64,000 nucleotides of DNA, taken from positions 806,001 through 870,000 of the forward strand of contig NC_015151.1 in assembly GCF_000190315.1 (NCBI RefSeq), read 5' to 3'. The stretch is from Vulcanisaeta moutnovskia 768-28. Lineage in GTDB: Archaea; Thermoproteota; Thermoprotei; Thermoproteales; Thermocladiaceae. Positions within the stretch are counted from its first letter, which is position 1. Each line of letters begins with the position of its first letter. Of the stretch, positions 25,064 to 32,869 are shown in pieces. The notes under the pieces were generated by a model. That model was not told the DNA's origin. It saw nothing but the letters and a program-made list of their open reading frames with translations, and did not search any database. The translations under genes were made by a program, and so were the position numbers.

Positions 25064-25101
25064 GCAGAGTGGAGGTAAGACTAATCTTACCTCCACTCTG
25101 C
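25064..25101. repeat. Perfect 17-bp palindrome, copy 1
   Basis: GCAGAGTGGAGGTAAGA (25064-25080), a 4-base loop CTAA, and the exact reverse complement (25085-25101). Its core recurs at 25565-25600. This copy sits between the 3' ends of two convergent genes, where it could act as a bidirectional terminator. Confidence 0.9.
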
Positions 25102-25118
25102 ATATCCAATATGTTCAA

Positions 25119-25499
25119 TTATTCACTAGCCTGCTTGCCTTCATCTGTCTCCTCGGCTTCCTCTTTCTCGGATAATTCCAGGTATATTAGTGCCTCGATT
25201 TCATCCTTATTGTCCAGGCCTAGGTTTTCTATTACTGTTGTTGGTAGGCTGGCCCCATATTGCGACTTATGTATCCTCCTGATGTTTCCCTCATAGGCTA
25301 TGTACCTATTATCCTTGAACAACCATATCTTGACAGGCGCCCCATTCCTGAAGCCGAAGTACCTAATGGTTGTTGGCAACGGTATATAGGCATTAATCAC
25401 CTTATACTCCCTATCACTAACCCTCCTACTACTCTCATAAATCCTAACCCTAGCCCTAACCCAAACAGCATTACCAAAGCCAATATCCAACACAGTCAT
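25119..25499 (-). CDS. AbrB-like (swapped-hairpin) protein, possibly two tandem domains
   Basis: 126 residues. Two segments share the AbrB/SpoVT pattern 'hydrophobic strand - P.T - hydrophobic - G..-..-.. - strand': INAYIPLPTTIRYFGFRNGA (about 34-53) and ASLPTTVIENLGLDNKDEIE (about 81-100), suggesting two half-domains in one chain, as in transition-state-regulator-like DNA-binding proteins. The C-terminus is acidic (EKEEAEETDEGKQ). The gene is enclosed by two inverted copies of a palindromic repeat. TATA-like GGATTTAAGGC lies about 28 bases upstream of ATG 25499 on the minus strand. The role may be transcriptional regulation or an antitoxin; not proven. Confidence 0.55.
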   Translation of the reverse strand: MTVLDIGFGNAVWVRARVRIYESSRRVSDREYKVINAYIPLPTTIRYFGFRNGAPVKIWLFKDNRYIAYEGNIRRIHKSQYGASLPTTVIENLGLDNKDEIEALIYLELSEKEEAEETDEGKQASE

Positions 25500-25564
25500 A
25501 TAGTATAGCCAGGGAAAACTGCCTTAAATCCTTGACCATCATGCAGAGGTCGAGGCTTGGATAT

Positions 25565-25600
25565 GCAGAGTGGAGGTAAGACTAATCTTACCTCCACTCT
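25565..25600. repeat. Palindrome, copy 2 (inverted relative flanks)
   Basis: GCAGAGTGGAGGTAAGA (25565-25581), loop CTAA, then 15 bases of the reverse complement to 25600 (the last two bases are changed). The sequence to its left, TTGGATAT, is the reverse complement of the sequence to the right of copy 1 (ATATCCAA), so the two copies form a longer inverted repeat around the AbrB-like gene. Confidence 0.9.
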
Positions 25601-25715
25601 TCCAGTCCAGGCTTTGACACATCACTAATAAATAGATACTTCACCAATACTTTCGCTGATGTTTCTATTTTTTATTAGAGTAAAATTTATAAACCTCTAG
25701 ATTATTTTAACATTG

Positions 25716-26330
25716 ATGTACATAGTCACTGGTTACACGCGTGGTAGGTCCTCAAGGAGTTTTGAGGGTAGGTATAAGGGCATTGATGATGTTAGGGATG
25801 TTCATGAGACGTTAGTCATTAAGTTGAGGAGGGATCTGCAGTACTTCGTGGTTACGGGTGACGATAGGGACCTAGTTCTATGGACATTTGACATACCTGG
25901 TTATGAAACTCACATTTACTCAATGATTAAGGAGACCGCTACGTTAATGCTTTGCCCAAGGATTGACAACTCCACATACCTATTACCTGATGCATCAATA
26001 CTTGGTGATTTATTAAGCGCCCTATCACGCTATGAGTATAGGGACATGGCGTACTTCGTGAAGCCGCTAAGTAGGGAATTCGTGATTAAGGCGTTAAGGG
26101 CTACGTATGATTCCGCAATGGCGATTATGATGAAAATGCTAATGAGTGCGGGTAGGGCCAGGGGCATTGCACTGAGGATTCTTATGGATAAGGTTAACTA
26201 TGCCGAGGAATCAATAAACAAGGTCCTAAAAATATGGAGGAATAAGGGTTATGACATAGACTCCTCGGGTATTGAGAATGCAATAAGTAGTGTTAAGGCA
26301 GTGCTCAGTAGGAGAATTAGTAAAAACTAA
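25716..26330 (+). CDS. Uncharacterized protein (204 aa)
   Basis: A TATA box AAATTTATAAACC (25682-25694) lies about 27 bases before ATG 25716, a convincing leaderless start (TTG 25713 is the alternative). The first 90 residues are beta-rich with many charges (RRDLQYFVVTGDDRD, LVLWTFDIPGYETHIY), the second half is helical, with a Met-rich helix SAMAIMMKMLMSAGRARG. No family is recognised and no signal peptide or membrane segment is convincing. The gene stands beside the palindrome-flanked AbrB-like gene and before a SWIM-domain gene. Confidence 0.6.
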   Translation: MYIVTGYTRGRSSRSFEGRYKGIDDVRDVHETLVIKLRRDLQYFVVTGDDRDLVLWTFDIPGYETHIYSMIKETATLMLCPRIDNSTYLLPDASILGDLLSALSRYEYRDMAYFVKPLSREFVIKALRATYDSAMAIMMKMLMSAGRARGIALRILMDKVNYAEESINKVLKIWRNKGYDIDSSGIENAISSVKAVLSRRISKN

Positions 26331-26350
26331 CCGATAAGGTCATTAGTTAA

Positions 26351-26935
26351 TCACTCAAAATAAGTAATGCGCATGGAATAGACAAGCAAGTAATCAAAGC
26401 AGCAATCAAGGAATTAAGGAGTAGGTACCCAAGCGAGTCAAGGTCCTGGATAAGGAGGTCACTCAGGAGATTCCTAAACAACGATGTCAAAGTATTAAGT
26501 GGTGATACGTGGGTCGTGAAGGGCGAACCATCAATGGGCGACAGACTGCCTCAGTACATCGTTAGGTTCCTAAACGGTAGATACACCTGCGACTGCCAAA
26601 TGGGCGCCTGGGGCGCGAGCAGGGGATTGTGTACTCATATTGGTGCGGTTATCATAAGCCGAATATACGAAGAACTCGCTAAGACCGTGTACGCGGCAAT
26701 AATAAAGGCTGAGTGCCTCGATAACGAATTAATCATACTAAATAATGATGCCGTGATAAATAGGGTAACGCAGGACGGCTCAACAATATACGTGGTGAGG
26801 ACTGGGCAGGAGGCCACGATAAGGGCCTTTCTAGCATGTAACGATGAGATCAGGGAATTAGTGATAAGCACGAGGCCCATGAAAAACTGGGAAGTCATGG
26901 AATTACTAAGGGGTAAGGGCCATACAATCTCGTAA
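26351..26935 (+). CDS. SWIM zinc-finger protein with no canonical start codon
   Basis: The SWIM motif is clear: TCDCQMGAWGASRGLCTHIG, CxC then CxH, a zinc module used in DNA or protein contacts. The nearest start, GTG 26516, gives 139 residues, but the same frame is open back to 26351 and reads like protein (GIDKQVIKAAIKELRSRYP, SWIRRSLRRFLNNDVKVLSG, TWVVKGEPSMGD), which matches the N-terminal module of archaeal SWIM proteins. No ATG, GTG or TTG exists in that frame; ATGs at 26367 and 26373 are one frame off and meet a stop at 26379. Either a frameshift has separated the start, or an ATA or other start is used. Confidence 0.65.
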   Translation, partial: SLKISNAHGIDKQVIKAAIKELRSRYPSESRSWIRRSLRRFLNNDVKVLSGDTWVVKGEPSMGDRLPQYIVRFLNGRYTCDCQMGAWGASRGLCTHIGAVIISRIYEELAKTVYAAIIKAECLDNELIILNNDAVINRVTQDGSTIYVVRTGQEATIRAFLACNDEIRELVISTRPMKNWEVMELLRGKGHTIS

Positions 26936-26969
26936 TAACTCTTATTAGGAGGGAATACATGATAATTTA

Positions 26970-27728
26970 ATGCATCAATTGCAGGGTAGCACCGGTCAAC
27001 TTCATGGTTATATTAAAAGGCTTAGGGTTGGCTATGCAATAACCTCCGTAGCCATTTCACTCATTATTGCCTGGCTATCCCTATACTCATTAATGCCAAC
27101 CGTATTCTACATATTAGAGCATCCAAACACGTTATTCATACTAATGCTGGCTAATGCCATTGGCCTGGTCGCATCATGGTACCAAGCCTCAGGTTACTTC
27201 AAACTGGCCAGTATCAATAGGAGGTACAGCCACGGTAAGTTAGGCATCACGCTCCTTGTAATTACCTGGTTACTAGCCGTCTCGTCAACGGTCATTTACT
27301 ACCTATCTATCACAATATTCGTAGCCAAGGGATTCTACTTCGTATGGCCTGTACCCAACCCAGTACTGGCGGATCTATCGCTGGCCTTAGCAATCTCGAG
27401 CTTCATAACAACCTTCCCAGCCACGTACCTACTCACAAAAACACTGTATAGATTGGGCAATGACCTTGAAAAACGCATAATCAAGGTGGGCGCAGTCCTC
27501 CTAGCAATAAGTGCGCTAGAACCAATGCTATTGGGAATATTCCTGTTAATAGTATCGATGGTACCCTCAATCCCCGTAATCATTAGCAGCCTTGAATCAA
27601 GCATACCCATAAGGATAGAAATACCACTAGAAATACTAACAGTACTAACCCTATTAATCACAGGACTACCACCCATAACAGGCCTAGCAGGAACAACATT
27701 GCTGGCAATAGGTCTCAAGATAAACTAG
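26970..27728 (+). CDS. Integral membrane protein (DUF973-like)
   Basis: 252 residues with six to seven transmembrane helices (roughly 22-48, 52-75, 88-115, 128-150, 165-195, 205-235). Short charged loops (KRLRVGY near the start, RRYSHGKLG after the second helix, RLGNDLEKRIIKVG before the fifth) fit a polytopic protein. It recalls the crenarchaeal DUF973 family, but I have only general appearance to go on. The gene ends 22 bases before the convergent tRNA-Arg and is otherwise isolated. Confidence 0.55.
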   Translation: MHQLQGSTGQLHGYIKRLRVGYAITSVAISLIIAWLSLYSLMPTVFYILEHPNTLFILMLANAIGLVASWYQASGYFKLASINRRYSHGKLGITLLVITWLLAVSSTVIYYLSITIFVAKGFYFVWPVPNPVLADLSLALAISSFITTFPATYLLTKTLYRLGNDLEKRIIKVGAVLLAISALEPMLLGIFLLIVSMVPSIPVIISSLESSIPIRIEIPLEILTVLTLLITGLPPITGLAGTTLLAIGLKIN

Positions 27729-27749
27729 AACTAATAAAGAATAGAAATT

Positions 27750-27856
27750 TGGCGGCCCCGCCGGGATTTGAACTTACCCCGTACACTCAATTGAGTGTAT
27801 GTCCGGGTCCTACGGCTCCGCAGGCCGCCGCTCTATCCATGCTGAGCTACGGGGCC
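27750..27856 (-). tRNA. tRNA-Arg (anticodon GCG) with a T-arm intron
   Basis: Exons give acceptor GGCCCCG/CGGGGCC, D stem GCTC/GAGC, anticodon stem GCGGC/GCCGT with loop CTGCGGA (GCG), T stem CCCGG/CCCGG and an encoded CCA (27752-27750). The T arm is split: CCCGG, then 29 extra bases (27802-27774), then GTTCAAAT. The mature tRNA would be 75 bases plus CCA. A TATA-like GACTTAAAATC is placed about 27 bases upstream on the minus strand. Confidence 0.93.
27774..27802 (-). other. tRNA intron (noncanonical position, T arm)
   Basis: 29 bases containing the perfect 18-base palindrome TACACTCAATTGAGTGTA (27782-27799) closed by a CCCG/CGGG outer pairing. This can form a bulge-helix-bulge-like substrate for the archaeal splicing endonuclease. 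Exact splice points are ambiguous by a base or two. Confidence 0.8.
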
Positions 27857-27934
27857 AATTTGTTGTTTTTTCATTGATTTTAAGTCTTTGCTTTGTGGTA
27901 ATCCTTATAATGGTTTGTGGTGTTTCCTGGCCGT

Positions 27935-28816
27935 ATGGAGTTTAGGGGTGCTGTGGCTGAGGTTTTCATACCACTTAATGCGAGCGGTGATATTGATGAG
28001 GGTAGGGTTGGTGCGATGCTTGATTTCCTGCTTAGGCGTGGTGTTGAGGGTTTCTACGTTGGTGGGTTTGGTGCCGAGGCCTTCGCCTTCACTACTGAGG
28101 AGAGGCTTGGTTTCTTGAGAATGGTTGTTGGTTATGTGCGTGATAGGGTCCCTGTGTCATTCCTGGTTTCTGAAATGAGTATTAAGAGGGCTGTTGAGGT
28201 TATCAGGGAGGTCGGTAAAATCGGTATTGATGTATTGACGATACCACAGCCATACCCACAGCAATTTGGTGAGAGGGGTATCCTGGACTATGTGTGTGCG
28301 TTGTCCAGGGAGTTCGGCGGCGACGTAATGCTCTATAACGAGCCAGCCGTTGGAAATCCCCTGAACTCATCAATGGTTATTAAAATCCTGGATAAATGCC
28401 CAAACATTGAGTACCTTAAGGATAGTTCACATGATATGATCGGCCTGCATACAATACTGTCTGCGCATCCTGAGTTGAGGGTTATGGCTGGTAGTGATGG
28501 CTTGATATACGACATAATGCTCGCCGGAGGCGTGGGCGTCGTGTCGCTGGTGATAAACCCATTTCCTGAGTTGATAGTTAGGATTGTCAATGAGTTGAGA
28601 AGTGGTAACTACGTGGAGGCGAGGAGACTCCAGGAGTTCATAGTAAGGGTTAGGAGTGTGTTGAAGGCAGGTGGCTTGAGTGGTGGTTATAGGTATGCAA
28701 TGTCCCTCGTTGGTATTGATATCGGCAAAACAAGACCGCCTTACGAAGACCCTGATGAGAAGACAAAGGATTTCATTAGGAATTCATTGATTTCGCTCGG
28801 CCTTATTAAGCAGTGA
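27935..28816 (+). CDS. kdgA: 2-keto-3-deoxy-(6-phospho)gluconate aldolase-like protein (DHDPS superfamily)
   Basis: 293 residues from ATG 27935, which lies about 27 bases after TATA-like CCTTATAATGG. The DHDPS/NAL fold shows FYVGGFGAEAFAFTTEERL (substrate loop), VMLYNEPAVGNPLN (catalytic Tyr of the YNxP type) and IEYLKDSSHDM with the Schiff-base lysine. In Thermoproteales and Sulfolobales this family cleaves KDG and KDPG in the branched Entner-Doudoroff pathway, in Thermoproteus in a cluster with glycolytic genes. A gluconate dehydratase gene is 10 kb away and the next gene is an aldehyde/GAP oxidoreductase, consistent with sugar oxidation. Dihydrodipicolinate synthase is the alternative. Confidence 0.8.
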   Translation: MEFRGAVAEVFIPLNASGDIDEGRVGAMLDFLLRRGVEGFYVGGFGAEAFAFTTEERLGFLRMVVGYVRDRVPVSFLVSEMSIKRAVEVIREVGKIGIDVLTIPQPYPQQFGERGILDYVCALSREFGGDVMLYNEPAVGNPLNSSMVIKILDKCPNIEYLKDSSHDMIGLHTILSAHPELRVMAGSDGLIYDIMLAGGVGVVSLVINPFPELIVRIVNELRSGNYVEARRLQEFIVRVRSVLKAGGLSGGYRYAMSLVGIDIGKTRPPYEDPDEKTKDFIRNSLISLGLIKQ

Positions 28817-30719
28817 TTAGTGGGGTTAATCCAAGGCCTGAGTCGATGGTTTCCTTAAACCTCCTCCACCAATTAATGTAGTCCTCATAATCCTCAAAGC
28901 TCCATTCCTTAGAACCAACCTCCCTAGCCATTGTTGAGACCACGTCCCTAGCCCTCTCGCCCTCCCAGGGCTTAGGCTCTGTATTAGCCCTTATTGAGTA
29001 TTCAGCAAGTTCCTTATAGATATCCTTATTGGGTTGCATGCCGGTAATCTCGATATACAGTCTATCAAGCACTGGTTCAGCCCAGCCCCTATGGAACCTG
29101 CAAAGGCCGGAATCATCAATCAAGGCTTCAGCAATTGCCCTATTAAGTGATGACTTTGCAAAATCCTCAGGTCCCATGAATGTTGGTGTGTAATTAGTCC
29201 AATATCTACCTAGCATGTACATTGGTGCAACCATTCCAGGGGCCCAGTAGAAATTCGGGGTCATATAGCCCTCATTACCATAGGCGACATAAACCACTAA
29301 GTCCCTAAAGGACTTACCAATTTTCAAGACCCTGTCATGGAATATCTCGTCAAGTTTCCTCGCAGCGACTCTAACACCATTCTCGGCAATTAACTTAAGT
29401 ATCTCACTGGACTTCTCAACAAAGCCCTTAATAACCTCACCGGCCAGTCTCGCGTTCTTTCTCGAGTCAACATCGGGATTAAACCTCACTGGATCAAATG
29501 CGGGCTTATCACTAAGTCCAGTCTCGTCAGGTCTTAACAGGCCATGTTCAATAGCGTCAAAAACCCACGCAACCACATGCCCCATCTCAATTGCATCCAG
29601 GCCGTATTGGTCTATTAGGTCCACGAGCGGTACGGCTTCCTCAAATATGTAATTGCCAATGAATGGGCCCATGGCGTGGAATGGTTCGTAATCTACCTTC
29701 TTACCACGCCAAACCTTCTTACAAACGACTGAGCATCCGAAGTCACCGCAGTTGTACCAGCTCTTGCTTTTAACGAAGACTTCATCATTAAAGGGTTTCC
29801 AGAAGAGCCTCAGTATTGCTTCGACGTGTTGAATCCTCACCTCCCTGGGTAGGTATATGGACTTATAACCGAAGAGAGGCAGTAACTCACGGTAATGTGG
29901 GTAGTTAACGCCGAATGTACCACCAGTGCCTATACTTGGGTCAAACCTATACTTAATGGTCTTCTCATCCATAACCTGCCTAAAGGGCTTCTTGAAGGAC
30001 TCAATCATTATCTTATTTATGAAGTCCATATCATTAACCTTGGTATATCTTGCCTTATACGTACCGCCAGCCACAATGCCAACCACGTTATGACCCATGA
30101 CAAGAGCGGTGCCTGGTCCACCCCTGGCAGCGAAGTCCTCAGCTCCCGGCCTAAACTCGCCCTTTAATGGATTAACGTCAATAGACACTAGGGCGCCATT
30201 GTAGGTACCCAACGCTGCTGGGCCAACAACCACAGCCCTGGCGTTATACTTAACGAAGAAGTCTCTGTAGGTATCGAGTAGGTACTTAGTGAATGCATAG
30301 GCGCCGTGGTAATTCCCATACTCAAAAACGGGTTCTATATTCCTTAATTCAATCCCGTCACTTGATGCGAAAATAACTATGGGTTTCTTTGACTTGCCGG
30401 TTATCACAATTGTATCAATGCCAGATCCCATGAATTTGTATGCAGCACCACCTAGGGCGGCGACATGGAGAGTCCTTGTCATTGGGCTCTTGAATACGGC
30501 TATTAACCTATGGAAGCCAGGCATTTTACCACCAACAAAGGGGCCCATACCAATTATAAACGGTACATTAGGGTCAAGTGGATCTAGGCTCCAGGACTTA
30601 GCCTCATTATGTATCTTAATGCCTAGCGTTATTGGTCCTTGCGCAGGTATTTCCTCAGTTCTCAGGGAATTCGCATTAAGGTCTATCCTAAGTACTTTCA
30701 CATGTAACGTTCTTCTCAA
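28806..30719 (-). CDS. Tungsten aldehyde:ferredoxin oxidoreductase family, GAPOR-like
   Basis: 637 residues, close to GAPOR length. N-terminal VLRIDLNANSLRTEEIPAQG and GMGPFVGGKMPGFHR match the pterin-binding start of this family. The 4Fe-4S cluster ligands appear as CGDFGCSVVC (C324, C329, C333), with a late Cys in DDSGLCRFHRGW (about 562). GAPOR oxidises glyceraldehyde 3-phosphate to 3-phosphoglycerate with ferredoxin in archaeal glycolysis, which suits the adjacent convergent KDG aldolase gene (11-base overlap of the 3' ends). Other AOR branches cannot be ruled out by eye. Reading is leftward from an independent promoter. Confidence 0.8.
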   Translation of the reverse strand: MRRTLHVKVLRIDLNANSLRTEEIPAQGPITLGIKIHNEAKSWSLDPLDPNVPFIIGMGPFVGGKMPGFHRLIAVFKSPMTRTLHVAALGGAAYKFMGSGIDTIVITGKSKKPIVIFASSDGIELRNIEPVFEYGNYHGAYAFTKYLLDTYRDFFVKYNARAVVVGPAALGTYNGALVSIDVNPLKGEFRPGAEDFAARGGPGTALVMGHNVVGIVAGGTYKARYTKVNDMDFINKIMIESFKKPFRQVMDEKTIKYRFDPSIGTGGTFGVNYPHYRELLPLFGYKSIYLPREVRIQHVEAILRLFWKPFNDEVFVKSKSWYNCGDFGCSVVCKKVWRGKKVDYEPFHAMGPFIGNYIFEEAVPLVDLIDQYGLDAIEMGHVVAWVFDAIEHGLLRPDETGLSDKPAFDPVRFNPDVDSRKNARLAGEVIKGFVEKSSEILKLIAENGVRVAARKLDEIFHDRVLKIGKSFRDLVVYVAYGNEGYMTPNFYWAPGMVAPMYMLGRYWTNYTPTFMGPEDFAKSSLNRAIAEALIDDSGLCRFHRGWAEPVLDRLYIEITGMQPNKDIYKELAEYSIRANTEPKPWEGERARDVVSTMAREVGSKEWSFEDYEDYINWWRRFKETIDSGLGLTPLITA

Positions 30720-30832
30720 CCTAATAATAGGTTTTCTTGAGTAATCTGTGAATAAGTAGTACCTACTTAATAAGAGTGTTCGGAGAAATACTTATTAACT
30801 CATTATACCCAGTTATACCTAGTAGACCCAGT

Positions 30833-31219
30833 ATGAGGATCAAGGAATTAATTAGGGATGGAGTCATATCCTGTAAATCCACTGACCCAATAACCTGTGC
30901 TGTTGCCAAAATGTATATGCATAATGTCGGTAGTATCCTTATTATTGATGAGGATGGAAAACCAACTGGAATATTTACGGAAAGAGACCTGGTTAGGGTT
31001 GTGGCTGAGGGTATTAGTCTTGACACACCGTTAATGAAGGTAATGAGTAAGAAATTAATTACTGCGAATACGTCAGAGTCGGTAATATCGGCTGCAATGA
31101 AGATGATTGAGAATAATATAAGGCATTTGCCAGTTGTTGAGGAGGGTAAAACGGTGGGTATGGTAAGTATTAGGGACTTAGTAAGGGCGTTAATGGCTCA
31201 GGAATTATCCTATCCATAA
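30833..31219 (+). CDS. CBS-domain pair protein
   Basis: 128 residues from ATG 30833; longer readings from GTG 30776 are less likely because the CBS fold starts at MRIKELIRDGVI. Two CBS motifs form one Bateman module: residues about 8-60 (DPITCAVAKMYMHNVGSILI, GIFTERDLVR) and 68-125 (TSESVISAAMKMIENNIRHLPV, GMVSIRDLVR). Such modules bind adenine nucleotides and regulate partner proteins. No second domain is present, so it acts in trans. A TATA-like ACTTATTAA lies near 30789. Confidence 0.85.
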   Translation: MRIKELIRDGVISCKSTDPITCAVAKMYMHNVGSILIIDEDGKPTGIFTERDLVRVVAEGISLDTPLMKVMSKKLITANTSESVISAAMKMIENNIRHLPVVEEGKTVGMVSIRDLVRALMAQELSYP

Positions 31220-31345
31220 ACAATAATGTACCAGGAATAATAGAGACAACACCTTGGGTAGGGAAGCATCTTAATTTCCTACTCTAATTTATGTCGGGAA
31301 AGTATATTCATAATTTTGATGATTTATTCCTTACCGCCTACTAGT

Positions 31346-31531
31346 TTATGTAGACTTATATTTTCCATCGGTCTTTACCACTTTTCCATCCTTTATTAAC
31401 CTCGTGAGTTGTGCCTTAATCACATTTATTCTCTCCTCACCAACAGCCCTGGCAATTTCCTCAGCCGTGAATTCCTTACCCTTATTGCTCGTGAGATAAT
31501 CAAGTATTTTCTTCTTGATTCCCTCGACCAT
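31346..31531 (-). CDS. Small winged-helix DNA-binding protein
   Basis: 61 residues from ATG 31531. GIKKKILDYLTSNKG, then TAEEIARAVGEERINVIKAQ, then LTRLIKDGKVVKTDGKY form helix-turn-helix plus wing, a compact winged helix. The TATA box (GGTTATAAAG at 31555-31564, minus strand) is about 28 bases upstream of the ATG, so a longer start at 31573 can be dismissed. Likely a transcription regulator or chromatin-associated protein. The 240 bases to its right, up to 31814, hold no other gene. Confidence 0.75.
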   Translation of the reverse strand: MVEGIKKKILDYLTSNKGKEFTAEEIARAVGEERINVIKAQLTRLIKDGKVVKTDGKYKST

Positions 31532-31814
31532 ACAATGTAAATACTTCTTCTTTAGGTTATAAAGATATTGCATTTATATTTGTGAAGTAGCGATCGTAAT
31601 TTGCTGAGTTAATTAATGATATAATTAAATACACGAACATAGCCAGTACCCACTTTAATCCCTGTGGAAAATTCTTATTTTTTCGTAATTACAATACTTC
31701 ATTCATTACTAATTATTGAATAGTTTTCTCATTATTCAGGTGTAGAAAGAATTTCTTATTTTTAACTACCTTTGACAACAACCTATTATACTGGCTCCTA
31801 TACTTTATGTAATA

Positions 31815-32834
31815 ATGAATAGGCTTAGGGCGTATTATGACGATGGGATTGTTATTGAATACGAAAATAATAGATTCATAATTGATCCATTAAGGAAGCC
31901 CAGCGGATCCTTTAATGCCGTATTAATAACACATGGTCATAGGGATCACGTTAATCCGAGAACTCTTCGCAATGTATCACCGATCATTATGAGCAATGAG
32001 ACTGCGATCATAATTAGGGCTCGCGATGGTGAGAATCTAAGGCACATCACGATTAGTCCAGGCTCTAAGCTTGCCGTTAATAATGTTTTAATTGAATCGT
32101 TTAACGCGGGTCATGTAATTGGCAGTTTATCCTACGTACTTGACTTTGGTGATCTTAGGGTTGGGATTACTGGGGATTTTAATGTGGAGCCATCAATACT
32201 GCTAGATGGTGCTAAGGGTCTTGATGTTGATATCTTAATTATGGAGGCTACATATGGTGATCCAGACTACGTGTTCCCAAGTAGGCATGAGGTGTATAAT
32301 GAGTTAAGGGCAGTTGTTGAGGATGGTGTTAAGGACGGGGTTGTGTTGCTTATGGGTCAACCGCTTGGTCGTGGTCAAGAACTCACGGCATTGCTTAAGG
32401 ATTACCCACTCTATGTGGAGCCTAGTATTAAGGTAATTAATAATGCCTTGGATCTAAGGTATGGTATGGTAATTAGTGGTTCTCCGCCAAAAGGTTCCGT
32501 AATTATCATGGGGATTCCCAGGGACGTCACTCGGCTCACTAAAGTCTTGAGAAGTAGGTATGGAAGAGCCAGGGTTGTGGCATTAAGTGGTATGTATGCT
32601 AAGCGTTCTAGGGTTGTTTGGCTTAATCAAATTGGTGTAGATGCAATTCCGCTAAGTAGCCACTCTGATTTCCCTGGGCTTATAGATTTCGTTCTAAGTA
32701 GTGGAGCTAAGCTTGTGTATACCGTTTATGGTAATGCCACTAAATTCGCTAAATACCTGAGAAATGAACTGGGGATCATGGCTAGACCCCTCCCTGGGCC
32801 TAGTCAATTAACAATGGATTACTTCCTGTGGTAA
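31815..32834 (+). CDS. MBL-fold exonuclease-like protein (COG1236/YSH1 type)
   Basis: 339 residues. Metal motif ITHGHRDHVNPR (HxHxDH, about residues 38-49), later FNAGHVIGSLSY (motif 3 His) and VGITGDFNVEPS (Asp) establish a metallo-beta-lactamase core. The region after MEATYGDP is shorter than a full beta-CASP domain, but LSSHSDFPGLIDFV near residue 280 is the beta-CASP motif C-like His segment. The protein belongs to the Archaeal 'exonuclease of the beta-lactamase fold, RNA processing' group; nuclease activity is inferred from family. Solo gene, followed 35 bases later by the SAM-hydrolase gene. Confidence 0.8.
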   Translation: MNRLRAYYDDGIVIEYENNRFIIDPLRKPSGSFNAVLITHGHRDHVNPRTLRNVSPIIMSNETAIIIRARDGENLRHITISPGSKLAVNNVLIESFNAGHVIGSLSYVLDFGDLRVGITGDFNVEPSILLDGAKGLDVDILIMEATYGDPDYVFPSRHEVYNELRAVVEDGVKDGVVLLMGQPLGRGQELTALLKDYPLYVEPSIKVINNALDLRYGMVISGSPPKGSVIIMGIPRDVTRLTKVLRSRYGRARVVALSGMYAKRSRVVWLNQIGVDAIPLSSHSDFPGLIDFVLSSGAKLVYTVYGNATKFAKYLRNELGIMARPLPGPSQLTMDYFLW

Positions 32835-32869
32835 AATGCTTAAATTGAAGATGAGAGTTAGGGTTTTCA

